Notes: generated from the letters alone by a model not told the origin. A DNA stretch of 42,920 bases from Bacteroidota bacterium (GCA_018266455.1 JAFEAJ010000004.1:1-42920); one strand, 5' to 3'; shown: positions 10,230 through 19,279, counted from the first letter of the stretch. Made by a program: numbers and translations.

Positions 10230-11807
10230 ATGAAAGGACTCAAAGTTTGGCTACCGCTTCTTTTTGCAATGGTAATGGTGTTTGGAATGGCAATAGGCTA
10301 TCGGCTCAGCAGCGATATTAGCCCAAAAGGGTTTTTCAAGGTACAAAAAAGAGCGCCAGTTGATGAAGTAATGAACCTGATCGGCCGGCGTTATGTCGAT
10401 TCGGTAAACATTGATACCCTTGGTGAAAATGCTATCCAGGGAATGCTCGCGCATCTCGACCCTCATTCCATTTACATTCCGCCCATTGATGTAACCGGGA
10501 TAAATGAAGACCTGCAGGGGAACTTTGAAGGAATTGGGGTGGAGTTCCAGATTTTTTACGATACAGTAAATATTGTGGGAGTGGTAGCGGGCGGCCCAAG
10601 TGATAAAGCGGGTTTGGAAGTGGGGGACAAGATTATTAAAGTGAATGATTCTGCCGTAGCAGGCAATGGCACAAATGCAGATAAGATAAAAAGCCTGTTG
10701 CGCGGGCCAGGCGCCAGTAATGTAACAGTAACGGTTATACGTAACAGCAAACCCCTGAAAGTGGCTATTGTCAGGGGAACTATCCCATTGCCTTCTGTTG
10801 ATGCATCGTACATGATCAATAAAACCACGGGATACATACATATCAATAAGTTTTCGGAAACCACGCACCCTGAATTCGTTCAGGCCATGCAGTTCCTGCA
10901 GAAAAACCCTCTGCAGGAACTGATCCTCGACCTCCGCGGTAACGGCGGGGGTATTTTGCAGCAGGCTATTGCTGTGGCTGATGATTTCCTGGATGGCGAT
11001 AAGCTCATCGTGTACACACAGGGAGCAAACTCGCCGAAAGTGGAATACCGATGTAAGGTGGATGGGTTATTTGAAAAAGGGAAACTGATAGCACTTGTTG
11101 ATGAAGGCACAGCTTCTGCAAGCGAAGTGCTGGTAGGCGCTTTGCAGGATTGGGACAGGGCAACGATTATTGGCCGCCGTACCTTTGGAAAAGGACTTGT
11201 ACAGGAGCAATACCAGTTGAGCGATGGCTCGGCACTGCGCCTGACCGTTGCACGATATTACACGCCGAGCGGCCGCAGCATTCAAAAACCTTATAATAAG
11301 GAAGACCACGAATCTTATAATGAAGAAGTGATGATGCGATTTCATGATGGCGAAGTGCTTCATGGCGATACGTCAACTGCACATAATGGAAAGGTTTATA
11401 AAACCCATAACGGGAAAATTGTATATGGAGGTGGCGGCATTACTCCTGATATTTTTGTGGCATTTGATACAGCAACTTTTGATCATAGCATCACTTCGCT
11501 ATATGTGAACAACACGCTTAACCGTTTTGTGTACACCTATTATATGCAGCACTTAGCCGAATTCAAACAATTCAAAACAGCATCAGATTTTGCTTCCGGC
11601 TTCAGCCATGATGAGCAGCTTTGGAAAAGCCTGGCCGATTATGCAGCAAAAGACTCGGTTAGCCTGAAAACTATCTCTGAAAAAGATAAGCAGGTATTAT
11701 TATTAAGAACAAAAGCTTTATTAGGCCGGCAGGGCTGGAGGCAGGAAGGATATTTTGAAGTAGCCAATACTTTTGACCCGGTAGTGATGAAAGCGCTGGA
11801 GCAATAA
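10230..11807 (+). CDS. S41 family carboxy-terminal processing peptidase (CtpA/Prc-like)
   Basis: Membrane-anchored periplasmic serine protease of 525 residues. An N-terminal signal anchor (about residues 5-26, LPLLFAMVMVFGMAIGY) is followed by a PDZ domain (about 90-180, including GIGVEFQIF and GGPSDKAGLEVGDKI). The S41 domain follows (about 195-365), with GTASASE (293-299) holding the nucleophile serine and FGKGLVQ with Lys321 as the general base. A C-terminal extension follows. An upstream in-frame ATG at 10176 would add 18 residues before the signal anchor; I prefer 10230 because it puts Lys residues just before the hydrophobic stretch. It converges on a small membrane protein gene across a strong inverted repeat. 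Confidence 0.93.
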   Translation: MKGLKVWLPLLFAMVMVFGMAIGYRLSSDISPKGFFKVQKRAPVDEVMNLIGRRYVDSVNIDTLGENAIQGMLAHLDPHSIYIPPIDVTGINEDLQGNFEGIGVEFQIFYDTVNIVGVVAGGPSDKAGLEVGDKIIKVNDSAVAGNGTNADKIKSLLRGPGASNVTVTVIRNSKPLKVAIVRGTIPLPSVDASYMINKTTGYIHINKFSETTHPEFVQAMQFLQKNPLQELILDLRGNGGGILQQAIAVADDFLDGDKLIVYTQGANSPKVEYRCKVDGLFEKGKLIALVDEGTASASEVLVGALQDWDRATIIGRRTFGKGLVQEQYQLSDGSALRLTVARYYTPSGRSIQKPYNKEDHESYNEEVMMRFHDGEVLHGDTSTAHNGKVYKTHNGKIVYGGGGITPDIFVAFDTATFDHSITSLYVNNTLNRFVYTYYMQHLAEFKQFKTASDFASGFSHDEQLWKSLADYAAKDSVSLKTISEKDKQVLLLRTKALLGRQGWRQEGYFEVANTFDPVVMKALEQ

Positions 11808-11856
11808 GAGGCGCGGGGCCTTGCAAGAACATTAATTCTCCAATCATCGCTTACTT

Positions 11857-11908
11857 CTTTTTTCCCTCGAAAAGCATCTTGCATAAGATGCTTTTCGAGG
11901 GAAAAAAG
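11857..11908. repeat. Perfect 24-bp inverted repeat with 4-base loop
   Basis: The left arm 11857-11880 is the exact reverse complement of the right arm 11885-11908, with loop GCAT. The arms read CTTTTTTCCC... and ...GGGAAAAAAG. It lies between convergent genes, so a role in ending transcription from both sides is natural. However, the T-run is on the 5' side and the A-run on the 3' side on both strands, opposite to a normal intrinsic terminator. It is listed as a repeat for that reason. Confidence 0.85.
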
Positions 11909-11925
11909 GGCATGAAGAAGCATGA

Positions 11926-12282
11926 TTATTGAACAGGATGGTTTTCTTTATCCAGTACCTCTTTTTTTTCGATTTTGTAAGACTGGATCAGCCCTAAGCC
12001 GCCACCAATGGCAATGAATGCGAACCACAATGCAGGGTTTTCCATGTCATGGATAACATATTGTGTAATGATATAAGCCAGTGCCAAACCAATACCTGAC
12101 CCAACCAACAGCAGGCCCCATTTAAGGTTCCTGTACGGAGCGGGCCTGTTGGTAAACTCACGGGGGTTCATTCCCTTTTCGATCATCGCCAGGTTCTGGC
12201 GGGTCCTTAAATACACAATTCCGAATATCATCGCAAACATGCCAAGCGGTACTAAAATCGGGATCAATAATTCTGCTGCCAT
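11926..12282 (-). CDS. Small membrane protein, DUF6249-like
   Basis: A 118-residue protein with three predicted hydrophobic segments (about 4-24, 52-73 and 84-101) and a charged C-terminal tail (KIEKKEVLDKE). Between the first and second lies RTRQNLAMIEKGMNP, a segment often found in Bacteroidota membrane proteins annotated DUF6249 beside ECF sigma factors. Function unknown. It is divergent from the sigma factor at 12928, with another small membrane ORF between. The neighbourhood suggests a tie to envelope stress signalling, but nothing in the sequence proves it. Confidence 0.8.
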   Translation of the reverse strand: MAAELLIPILVPLGMFAMIFGIVYLRTRQNLAMIEKGMNPREFTNRPAPYRNLKWGLLLVGSGIGLALAYIITQYVIHDMENPALWFAFIAIGGGLGLIQSYKIEKKEVLDKENHPVQ

Positions 12283-12528
12283 AAACTATAATTTTAATTG
12301 TTTTGAGTTTTACTATCAGACTACTGAATTGGGCCCTGGGTTGCCATCTTTTACTTTTCCCGGAACTTGTTCAGTACCTTTTCAGCAATATATGACTTAG
12401 GCTGTTTTGCGCAGGTTACAAGAGAATAGAAAAATTTTAAAAACCTCCCGCTGACGGCTTTAACAGCTATAAAAATTGCTAAGACCACCAAGCATCAGGA
12501 AGGCCTCTTAAAAACCAAGGTTGGGATT

Positions 12529-12726
12529 TTATTTAAAGTAAGACATGGGTATGGTCTTCCACATGCCATGAGATAAATTGCCGGTAAGCAGTTCATATAA
12601 TAAATATATGGGCCAGAAAATATAATGTATGATGAGCAATATAACAGAATGGTTATAATACCAGCTCACCATGAGTGAATAGATGCCAAGAAAGAAGTAA
12701 ACGAGGCTTTTATCACGGTTATTCAT
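12529..12726 (-). CDS. Small membrane protein, unknown function
   Basis: A 65-residue ORF with two closely spaced hydrophobic stretches (about 8-25 and 28-46) and the ending TGNLSHGMWKTIPMSYFK, which looks like a conserved tail rather than chance translation. A near -7 element (TAGCTTTA on the minus strand, 12742-12749) sits 16 bases before the ATG. No function is recognisable. It is probably real because it fills an otherwise empty gap and has coding-like composition. Confidence 0.6.
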   Translation of the reverse strand: MNNRDKSLVYFFLGIYSLMVSWYYNHSVILLIIHYIFWPIYLLYELLTGNLSHGMWKTIPMSYFK

Positions 12727-12927
12727 TGCAATCGGTTTGCTTAAAGCTACATTTTATTTCTGATTTAGGTTGGGAATGCCTGGTTTCTTCAGAATGGCCA
12801 AACCTTAAATTTCTTTCTGGCCCCCAACCAAAATAAAATATTTCAAGGCATGAAGGAACCCGAAGGCCAGAAATATAATGTGCTTAACTTGTAACCAGTT
12901 AACCGAGCAACGAGTCTCACTATTGTC

Positions 12928-13515
12928 ATGTTTACCGGACTGACAGATACCGAAATCATTAGCAGGGTGCTGAAGGGCGACCAACAGGCTTATGCCCATA
13001 TTGTGGAGCGCTACAAAAATTATGTATTTACGCTGGCAATGCGCATGATAGAAAGCCGAGAAGATGCCGAAGAAGTGGCACAGGACATCTTTATAAAAGC
13101 TTACCGCTCGCTGGCTGATTTTCGTGGCGAATCAAAATTCAGCACCTGGCTATACACCATTGCCCGTACAAGCTGCATCACTTTCCTGAGAAAGAAAAAG
13201 CTCGAGACCGTTTCAATAGAAAATGAAAAGACATTAATTCAGGTTGAGAACAGGGAATCTGGCTTTAAGGCCAATGTAGTCGAAGTAAAATCCAAGCATG
13301 CCATGGTAAACCAGGCCATAAAGATGCTTAGCCCCGATGATGCACAGGTGATCACCTTATTTTATAAAGGAGAACAAACACTGGAGGAAATAGGGCTTGT
13401 GCTTGGAATGGAGCCAAACACAGTGAAAGTGAAACTTCACCGGGCAAGACAAAGGCTCAGAGAAAAAATGGAAAAACATTTTAGCCATGAAGTACATGAC
13501 ATACAGAGTGAGTGA
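12928..13515 (+). CDS. ECF-type RNA polymerase sigma factor
   Basis: Sigma-70 family, extracytoplasmic-function type, 195 residues. Region 2 spans about residues 10-85: DAEEVAQDIFIKAYRSLADFRG is the core-binding and -10-recognition part, then FSTWLYTIARTSCITFLRKK. Region 4 spans about 130-185: LSPDDAQVITLFYKGEQTLEEIGLVLGMEPNTVKVKLHRAR is the -35-binding helix-turn-helix. No region 1.1 or 3. Its 3' end overlaps the next gene by up to 29 bases, the usual arrangement for a sigma factor and its membrane anti-sigma partner. Confidence 0.95.
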   Translation: MFTGLTDTEIISRVLKGDQQAYAHIVERYKNYVFTLAMRMIESREDAEEVAQDIFIKAYRSLADFRGESKFSTWLYTIARTSCITFLRKKKLETVSIENEKTLIQVENRESGFKANVVEVKSKHAMVNQAIKMLSPDDAQVITLFYKGEQTLEEIGLVLGMEPNTVKVKLHRARQRLREKMEKHFSHEVHDIQSE

Positions 13516-14107
13516 TTATTTAACCAATGATGAAAACAATTGGAGCGACCTTTGCAACAATATTAATAAACCAGAAAAAAATAGTTTTATGGATACTCAG
13601 TTGGATATGGAAGAACGCTTGTGGGATTATATTGATGGGCTGAGCAGCATAAATGAGAAATCAGCAATTGAAAAGTTGATTGGCGCCAACCTGGAATGGA
13701 AAAACAAATACCATGAACTGTTAGAAGCACATCAGCTCATGATGGGCAGCGAGCTGCAGGAGCCGTCTATGCGCTTTGCCAAAAATGTGATGGAAGAAAT
13801 TGCCAAATACCATGTAGCGCCTGCAACCCGCACCTATATTAATAAAAGGGTTATCTGGGGCATTGGCGGATTTTTTATTATCCTGATTATTGGCTTTTTA
13901 GTCTATGCTTTGTCGCAAGTCAACTATGCAGGCGCATCGACACCTAAGATCCTGAGCGAATACAACAACACAGTAAACAAATTAGACTGGGGCAGGTTTT
14001 TCAACAGCACTTACACAACAGTTTTTATGATGATAAATGTGGTGCTCGGGCTGATGATGCTCGATATCTACCTGACCCGCAAAAAACAACAGCATAAAGA
14101 AGCTTGA
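13487..14107 (+). CDS. Putative anti-sigma factor (membrane protein)
   Basis: A 206-residue protein encoded immediately downstream of, and overlapping, the ECF sigma gene. The N-terminal half is cytosolic and contains MEERLWDYIDGLSSINEKSAIEKLI, a pattern seen in Bacteroidota anti-sigma-like proteins. Two hydrophobic segments follow (about 122-145, IWGIGGFFIILIIGFLVYAL, and about 180-198). No zinc-binding ZAS motif (HxxxCxxC) is visible. The start is uncertain: 13487 overlaps the sigma gene by 29 bases, while ATG 13589 would give 172 residues and begin right before the conserved region. A terminator follows at 14134. The anti-sigma role is inferred from position. Confidence 0.75.
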   Translation: MKYMTYRVSDYLTNDENNWSDLCNNINKPEKNSFMDTQLDMEERLWDYIDGLSSINEKSAIEKLIGANLEWKNKYHELLEAHQLMMGSELQEPSMRFAKNVMEEIAKYHVAPATRTYINKRVIWGIGGFFIILIIGFLVYALSQVNYAGASTPKILSEYNNTVNKLDWGRFFNSTYTTVFMMINVVLGLMMLDIYLTRKKQQHKEA

Positions 14108-14133
14108 TGACCTGAACACTCGTTAAGTCCGGT

Positions 14134-14163
14134 AAGCCTCGCTGATATTCAGCGGGGCTTTTT
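14134..14163 (+). terminator. Rho-independent terminator of the sigma/anti-sigma operon
   Basis: Left arm AAGCCTCGCTGA (14134-14145), loop TAT, right arm TCAGCGGGGCTT (14149-14160): 12 pairs with one G-T wobble, followed directly by more T to give a run of five T. It lies 27 bases after the anti-sigma stop codon. Confidence 0.88.
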
Positions 14164-14358
14164 GTTGAACCCATTTGCACATTCTCCCGCCTTCTTTTTG
14201 AAAATGGAACCTGGATTCCCAGAAACGGAACAAGTGCTGGCAAGTTGATTTTTCAAGCCATTGAATCACAGCATAATGCAAACCGGCATTGGGATTGAAA
14301 AGAGATATATGCCCTATTCCTTATCCTTAGAAAAAACTGAAAACAAAATCCTAAGGAA

Positions 14359-16758
14359 ATGAAAACAAAATTCAATAACCTGGCACAAAAGCCAGCAAAC
14401 ACTAAAAAACCCATTTTATGTTTATCATTTTTACAACTGTTATTAGCAGCCTCGTTATTTTTATCTTTAACAGCGAGCGCCCAAAACGGGTATCTCTATG
14501 TCCATGCACAAACCCTCAGCGAAGATCTTAACCGGTCGTTTACTTATTCTGTTTCCGGGGGGCCAAGCACAGTACCTAATTTTACCCTGCTTGACCAGGC
14601 TTTAAATATAGAGCCTACTGATATTGGCGCGGGCCATGGAACAGGGAATGGAGAACTGTGGGTTACAGCAGGTACAAAATGGGGAATAAATGGCCCCGTT
14701 TATCACAGGTTGGCAAACAGTACAACCTGGAACCTGGTAGCTGGCCAGACCGGTACTGCAATAGACGGTGCAGACCTGGGTCACTTTGTGATGGTAAACA
14801 GTTCAGGCGACGCCTATGTATATAATGGCAGCTCTTTTGTAAAAATATACAACCAGAGCACATACGGAACAAAAGCGGTTGATATCGCCAACAACGGAAG
14901 CATCGCTTTCGGTACGGGATACACTGCAATCGTAACTGCAAATGGCCATATTTGGCATTATACCGGGAATTACAGCTCAACTTTTACCTGGTCAGACATT
15001 ACTCCCTCGGGAAAAACTTTTACAAGGCTCGATGTAAACCCTTCTTCAAATGATATTGTATTAACAGATAATAGCGGCAATATTTCAAAAGTTAATTCAT
15101 TGGGCACCGGCCTGGTATATTACGGAACAGGTGCTGTTTCCTCTTCCTCAAGAAATGATGTTGCTGTTGATGATAACGGCAATGTTTATGCAGATGGGAA
15201 AGATGCTACTGGAATTGGCTCGGTATATCGCTATAATGGTTCAAGCTGGACAGAAGAGCCGACAGCCATACATCATTTTTATTTTACATGCAGTGGTGCC
15301 GGCCAGGCATGGGCTGTAACGGGCATTACCCTTGCACAACAAAGCACTTATGCAACACCCTCAACAATTTTTACAAGAACAGGCGACGGTTCAGGCACAT
15401 GGCTTGATGACGAACGCGTTCAGGCTACACAAAATGATAATGCCATCATCATTCCTGTTTTGCCTGGAACCTACACCATTACCCAGTCAAATCCTGTGGG
15501 CTATAATTTACAGGGCATAACAATCTACAATTCTGCAACAGGCAACACGAAGAATGTTGCCGGGAATACTGCAAAAATTGTAGTGGCAGCAGGCCAGGTT
15601 GCCCATGTTGTGTTTACCAATGGCTTGGTGTCACCGACTGCTCTTTCACTTACTTGCGGATCGACGACAACAATTGAGAACTTTGGTTCAGGAGCCACAG
15701 GCACTGATGGGGGGCCATTGTCAGGCCTTACTGATTATCATTATTATAATAATACTGCTGAAAATACCATTACCGATGGATATTACGAATTGTCCCAAAG
15801 CTCAACCGGCTGGTATAACGGTTCATTAACTGATCATACCGGCCTAACAGGCGGGTATTTCATGATCATTAATGCCTCTTTTGCACCCGATATGTTCTAT
15901 AGGCGCAGGGTAACCGGCCTTGTCCCAGGAACTACTTATATACTTTCTTTTTGGGCCGGGAACATCTCAAATGCTTCTCCTTTGCAACCCAACATCATTG
16001 CCGGCATAACCGATACTGCTACTGGAGCAACATTAGGCTCAGTGGCCACAGGTTTTCTGCCAACGGATAACGCATGGCACCGGTACACATTCTCATTCAC
16101 TGCCTCTGCAACTACCGGCGACATTTTCCTTCAGAACAATGCACCTGGCGGCATGGGAAATGATTTGGCTATTGATGACATTTCTATTACTACTGTTTGT
16201 TCTGTTTTGCCACAGACCATAGTGGATATAAATGCACAGGCAAAAAATGATAATGCTTTTTTAACCTGGGCTACCACCACTGTTATTGGTTTTAAATACT
16301 TTGAAATTGAAAGAAGCAATGATGGAACAAATTGGGAAATTATTGGCAAAGTGAACAGCTATACTGAAGATGCCTCTGCTGAACAAAGCTATAATTTCAC
16401 TGACCCGCAAATATTGAGCAGCACAGCTTATTACAGGGTCAGGGGGTTAACTGTTTCGAACGAAACACTGGTAAGCGAAACAAAGAAAGTGCAATTTAGC
16501 GGGAGTTCAGAATGGGCGGTGTCGCTATACCCTAATCCCGTAACCAGCTCAAATATGGTAACGTTAAGAAGCAATAATGCTTTGCAAATGATCCGTGTGT
16601 TCGACATAAATGGCAAATTACTAATAGCAAAAAATTTAGCTCAGGGCGAGTCATTGTATAATCTCGATGCCAGGGCATTCAGCGCAGGCATGTATTTCCT
16701 TCAGGCAGCAAACAGTTCCGGCAATACCATTACCGTTAAATTCATAAAGAAAGATTAG
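14359..16758 (+). CDS. Secreted multidomain protein with T9SS type A sorting domain
   Basis: A 799-residue exported protein. Signal peptide about residues 1-41 (hydrophobic core LLLAASLFLSL, cleavage near TASA-Q). Residues about 45-330 form repeats of short beta segments with GxxW/GxVY patterns, like a tectonin or lectin-type propeller. About 335-425 is a beta-sandwich (GTYTITQSNPVGYNLQ). About 435-615 resembles a galactose-binding or CBM-like jelly roll (DNAWHRYTFSFTASATTGDIF, LAIDDISITT). About 620-715 is fibronectin III-like. The last 75 residues are a T9SS type A tail: YPNPV, IRVFDINGKLL, FSAGMYFLQ. Probably surface-attached or released, perhaps binding carbohydrate. No catalytic motif seen. 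Likely monocistronic. Confidence 0.88.
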   Translation: MKTKFNNLAQKPANTKKPILCLSFLQLLLAASLFLSLTASAQNGYLYVHAQTLSEDLNRSFTYSVSGGPSTVPNFTLLDQALNIEPTDIGAGHGTGNGELWVTAGTKWGINGPVYHRLANSTTWNLVAGQTGTAIDGADLGHFVMVNSSGDAYVYNGSSFVKIYNQSTYGTKAVDIANNGSIAFGTGYTAIVTANGHIWHYTGNYSSTFTWSDITPSGKTFTRLDVNPSSNDIVLTDNSGNISKVNSLGTGLVYYGTGAVSSSSRNDVAVDDNGNVYADGKDATGIGSVYRYNGSSWTEEPTAIHHFYFTCSGAGQAWAVTGITLAQQSTYATPSTIFTRTGDGSGTWLDDERVQATQNDNAIIIPVLPGTYTITQSNPVGYNLQGITIYNSATGNTKNVAGNTAKIVVAAGQVAHVVFTNGLVSPTALSLTCGSTTTIENFGSGATGTDGGPLSGLTDYHYYNNTAENTITDGYYELSQSSTGWYNGSLTDHTGLTGGYFMIINASFAPDMFYRRRVTGLVPGTTYILSFWAGNISNASPLQPNIIAGITDTATGATLGSVATGFLPTDNAWHRYTFSFTASATTGDIFLQNNAPGGMGNDLAIDDISITTVCSVLPQTIVDINAQAKNDNAFLTWATTTVIGFKYFEIERSNDGTNWEIIGKVNSYTEDASAEQSYNFTDPQILSSTAYYRVRGLTVSNETLVSETKKVQFSGSSEWAVSLYPNPVTSSNMVTLRSNNALQMIRVFDINGKLLIAKNLAQGESLYNLDARAFSAGMYFLQAANSSGNTITVKFIKKD

Positions 16759-16791
16759 CCTTCTAAAATATGTTTTCATCATCCTTAGTAT

Positions 16792-16819
16792 CAAGCCGCG
16801 CTTTTCTAAGCGCGGCTTG
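16792..16819. terminator. Hairpin terminator between convergent genes
   Basis: Perfect 12-bp GC-rich stem: CAAGCCGCGCTT (16792-16803), loop TTCT, AAGCGCGGCTTG (16808-16819). It lies between the stop of the T9SS protein (plus) and the stop of a hydrolase (minus), so it can serve both. The T-run after it is weak (CAAATTTT). Confidence 0.75.
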
Positions 16820-16833
16820 CAAATTTTAAGGGC

Positions 16834-17493
16834 TCATTGAACTTGCTCAACGCCCTTTAGCATTTCTGCCAATATCTTATTTATCCTCCTTGAATGTGTC
16901 ATTACCATCAAATGCCCGGCTTGGGGAATAACATGAGTGGGCTTTGTGAACCTGATGGGCAACACTTCATCGCGTGTGCCATGAATATGAATATAAAAAT
17001 CGGGCGGGCTGTTACTTTTCCACTTTAACACCGCGCCTATTGCCCACCGTATGAAATGGGCATCGCTTTCTTTGATGATTTGCCTGATCAAAACTTTATC
17101 TGTGTTGCTTTCAGCAGCAAAAGACCTTTTTATAACAGCAGTAGATTTTATTAACCAAATTGGAACAGCTTTGTACAGGCCCAATTTCCCTGCTATTTTA
17201 AAATAAAATGGCAGATGACCTGAATCGGGAACACTAGAAAGAAGAATTGTTATGGCAGGCTTTAGCTTTCGCGCTATTTCGCAGGCTACCATACCCCCCA
17301 TGGAAAGCCCGATAACAGCAAAAGGCCTGCTTGCATCAATCTTTTCAGCTAATCTCGAGGCATAATGAGGCAAAGGCTCTTTATTCATTGGCCTGATCCA
17401 TTCCAGGTACACAGGCTCACAATTTTCCGGCAATTGAATGTGTTTAAAAACCCTGCAATCGGCTCCCAACCCGCTGATGAAATAGACTTTCAT
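16834..17493 (-). CDS. Alpha/beta hydrolase
   Basis: A 219-residue single-domain hydrolase. The expected triad is visible: nucleophile Ser64 in IGLSMGGM, Asp175 in HGTRDEVLP, and His194 in QAGHLMVM. It opens MKVYFISGLGADCRVFKHI, the oxyanion-hole strand of the fold. No signal peptide, so probably cytosolic; substrate unknown. A TAATTTTG element lies only 4 bases upstream of the ATG (17498-17505), which would imply a leaderless message if used. Convergent with the T9SS gene and divergent from cystathionine beta-synthase. Confidence 0.88.
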   Translation of the reverse strand: MKVYFISGLGADCRVFKHIQLPENCEPVYLEWIRPMNKEPLPHYASRLAEKIDASRPFAVIGLSMGGMVACEIARKLKPAITILLSSVPDSGHLPFYFKIAGKLGLYKAVPIWLIKSTAVIKRSFAAESNTDKVLIRQIIKESDAHFIRWAIGAVLKWKSNSPPDFYIHIHGTRDEVLPIRFTKPTHVIPQAGHLMVMTHSRRINKILAEMLKGVEQVQ

Positions 17494-17497
17494 TTGT

Positions 17498-17505
17498 CAA
17501 AATTA
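17498..17505 (-). promoter_or_regulatory. Possible -7 element very close to the hydrolase start
   Basis: Minus strand TAATTTTG is a perfect -7 match, but it is so near the ATG that the transcript would start at or just inside the codon. Either the message is leaderless or this match is chance. Confidence 0.3.
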
Positions 17506-17717
17506 ATTATAGTTGCTTTCATGGTTAAATTAACCCAAATAATGATGTTGCGGATGTGCATTTCCGTTAAGACCTGATGATAAAATCACATAAAGCAAGT
17601 TTCTTTAATGCCGCAGGCACAAATCCTCTACCTCTATCTGATCCTGATCCGTTCTATCCATGCTGCATATCACATCACCTGGCTTTCGCTGATATCTTCC
17701 TGCTTCTCGATATTTAT

Positions 17718-17725
17718 TACATTTG
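17718..17725 (+). promoter_or_regulatory. Probable -7 element of the cystathionine beta-synthase gene
   Basis: TACATTTG, a perfect TAnnTTTG, 17 bases before the ATG at 17743. It rules against the upstream in-frame ATG at 17608, which would lie before the promoter. Confidence 0.55.
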
Positions 17726-17742
17726 CATCAACTACTAAAACT

Positions 17743-19104
17743 ATGGATATCAAAAACAATATTCTTGAAACGATTGGGCATACCCCTTTAGTCAGGCTAA
17801 ATAAAATCATTAAAGACCTGCCCTGTACCGTACTTGCGAAAGTGGAATATTTTAATCCCGGAAATTCTGTTAAAGATCGCATGGCGCTAAAAATGGTTGA
17901 AGTGGCCGAGCAGGAAGGAAAACTGAACCCTGGGGGAACTATTATTGAATGCACTTCAGGCAACACTGGTATGGGCCTGGCGCTTGCAGCAGTCGTAAAA
18001 GGCTATAAGTGTATTTTCACCACAACAGACAAACAATCGAAAGAAAAAATTGATATATTAAAAGCACTCGGCGCTGAAGTAATTGTGTGCCCCACCAATG
18101 TAGAGCCTGGTGATCCACGCAGTTATTATTCGGTAGCAAGAAGGCTGAACAAAGAAATCCCAAATTCTTATTTAGCTAACCAATATGACAACCTGGCAAA
18201 CAGGCTGGCTCATTATGAAACCACAGGCCCTGAAATATGGGAGCAAACAGAAGGCAAGATCACCCATTTTGTATGCACCGCAGGAACAGGAGGAACGGTA
18301 ACAGGCACCGCTATGTTTCTTAAGGAAAAAAAGCCAGATATACAGGTATGGGCGATTGACGTGTACGGGTCTTTGCTCACAAAATATTTCCGTACCGGGC
18401 AGATAGACATGAATGAAGTGCACCCGTATATATCAGAAGGATTTGGCGAAGATTTTGTGCCCGAGAATTATGATATGAAAGCAATCGATCACTTTGAACA
18501 GGTGACTGATAAAGACGGCGCAATTATGGCACGAAGGCTGGCTAAAGAAGAAGGGCTCTTTTGCGGGTATAGTGCCGGCAGTTGTTTGCAGGGGCTGATG
18601 CAATTGAAAAGCAAGCTGAAGAAAGATGATGTAGTGGTGTGCGTGCTTCACGACCACGGCAGCCGCTATGTTGCCAAAGTGTATAACGATCAATGGATGA
18701 TGGAGCGGGGCTTCCTTGAAGTGAAAACTTTCAAAGACATAGTTAGCGCAAGAGGCACTCAAAAATTAATTACGATTACAATTGATAAAAATGTTTCCGA
18801 TGCATTTGACCTTATGCAGAAATACAATATTGAAAACCTGCCGGTAATGCAAAATGGTTTAATTGCTGGTGCGGTGAGCGAAAGCGGGCTGTTCAGCAAA
18901 ATGATGAAAGACGGGCTTGAAATAAAATTCAAAAAAATTTATGAAGTGCTGGAAACAGCCTACCCTACTGTGTCCTATGACACACCTCTTGAAAGGATTA
19001 GCGGCCTGATTACTAAGGAAAACGGCGCAGTACTGGCAAAAGATGATACTGGCAGCTACCACATTATTACCAAGTATGATGTGATCCAGGCATTAGGGAA
19101 TTGA
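17743..19104 (+). CDS. Cystathionine beta-synthase (PLP domain plus CBS domains)
   Basis: Joins serine (or O-acetylserine) and homocysteine to cystathionine in the transsulfuration route; cytosolic. The 453-residue protein begins MDIKNNILETIGHTPLVRL. PLP lysine is Lys44 in NPGNSVKDR. The substrate-binding loop is TSGNTG (71-76) and the phosphate-cradle loop is GTGGT (181-185). After about residue 335 come two CBS repeats (ITIDKNVSDAFDLMQKYNIENLPVM and YPTVSYDTPLERISGLI), which separates it from plain cysteine synthases. It lacks the N-terminal haem domain of animal enzymes. The start is set by a promoter element just upstream. Cysteine synthase activity cannot be excluded. Confidence 0.92.
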   Translation: MDIKNNILETIGHTPLVRLNKIIKDLPCTVLAKVEYFNPGNSVKDRMALKMVEVAEQEGKLNPGGTIIECTSGNTGMGLALAAVVKGYKCIFTTTDKQSKEKIDILKALGAEVIVCPTNVEPGDPRSYYSVARRLNKEIPNSYLANQYDNLANRLAHYETTGPEIWEQTEGKITHFVCTAGTGGTVTGTAMFLKEKKPDIQVWAIDVYGSLLTKYFRTGQIDMNEVHPYISEGFGEDFVPENYDMKAIDHFEQVTDKDGAIMARRLAKEEGLFCGYSAGSCLQGLMQLKSKLKKDDVVVCVLHDHGSRYVAKVYNDQWMMERGFLEVKTFKDIVSARGTQKLITITIDKNVSDAFDLMQKYNIENLPVMQNGLIAGAVSESGLFSKMMKDGLEIKFKKIYEVLETAYPTVSYDTPLERISGLITKENGAVLAKDDTGSYHIITKYDVIQALGN

Positions 19105-19235
19105 TGTTGAAATGAATGGCTTTGCCGCTTGAAACAGGAGCTTGATTATTGATTGGCCCTATCATTCGCACCGCAAATCATATCAAAGAATGAATCGGGT
19201 CATTTGCCATCGTTACCCAGGTTATCTGACCCAAG

Positions 19236-19266
19236 TTTGCAGCTTTCCCCGAAAACTTTATCTTTC
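19236..19266 (+). promoter_or_regulatory. Bacteroidota-type promoter of the DUF4105 gene
   Basis: TTTG (19236-19239), a 19-base spacer, then TATCTTTC (19259-19266), 7 of 8 to TAnnTTTG. The spacing matches the classic -33/-7 arrangement. It fixes the start at 19280 rather than an in-frame ATG at 19142 upstream of the promoter. Confidence 0.7.
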
Positions 19267-19279
19267 TGAAAATTTTTCA

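Noticed and set aside
14327..14354. CCTTAG and CTAAGG arms just before the T9SS type A gene.
   Set aside because: Only six pairs across a loop of about 16 bases; no known regulator site and easily chance.
17608..17742. N-terminal extension of 45 hydrophobic residues on cystathionine beta-synthase, which could look like a membrane anchor.
   Set aside because: A perfect -7 element (17718-17725) lies inside this stretch and the known N-terminus begins at 17743; the extension is open frame only.
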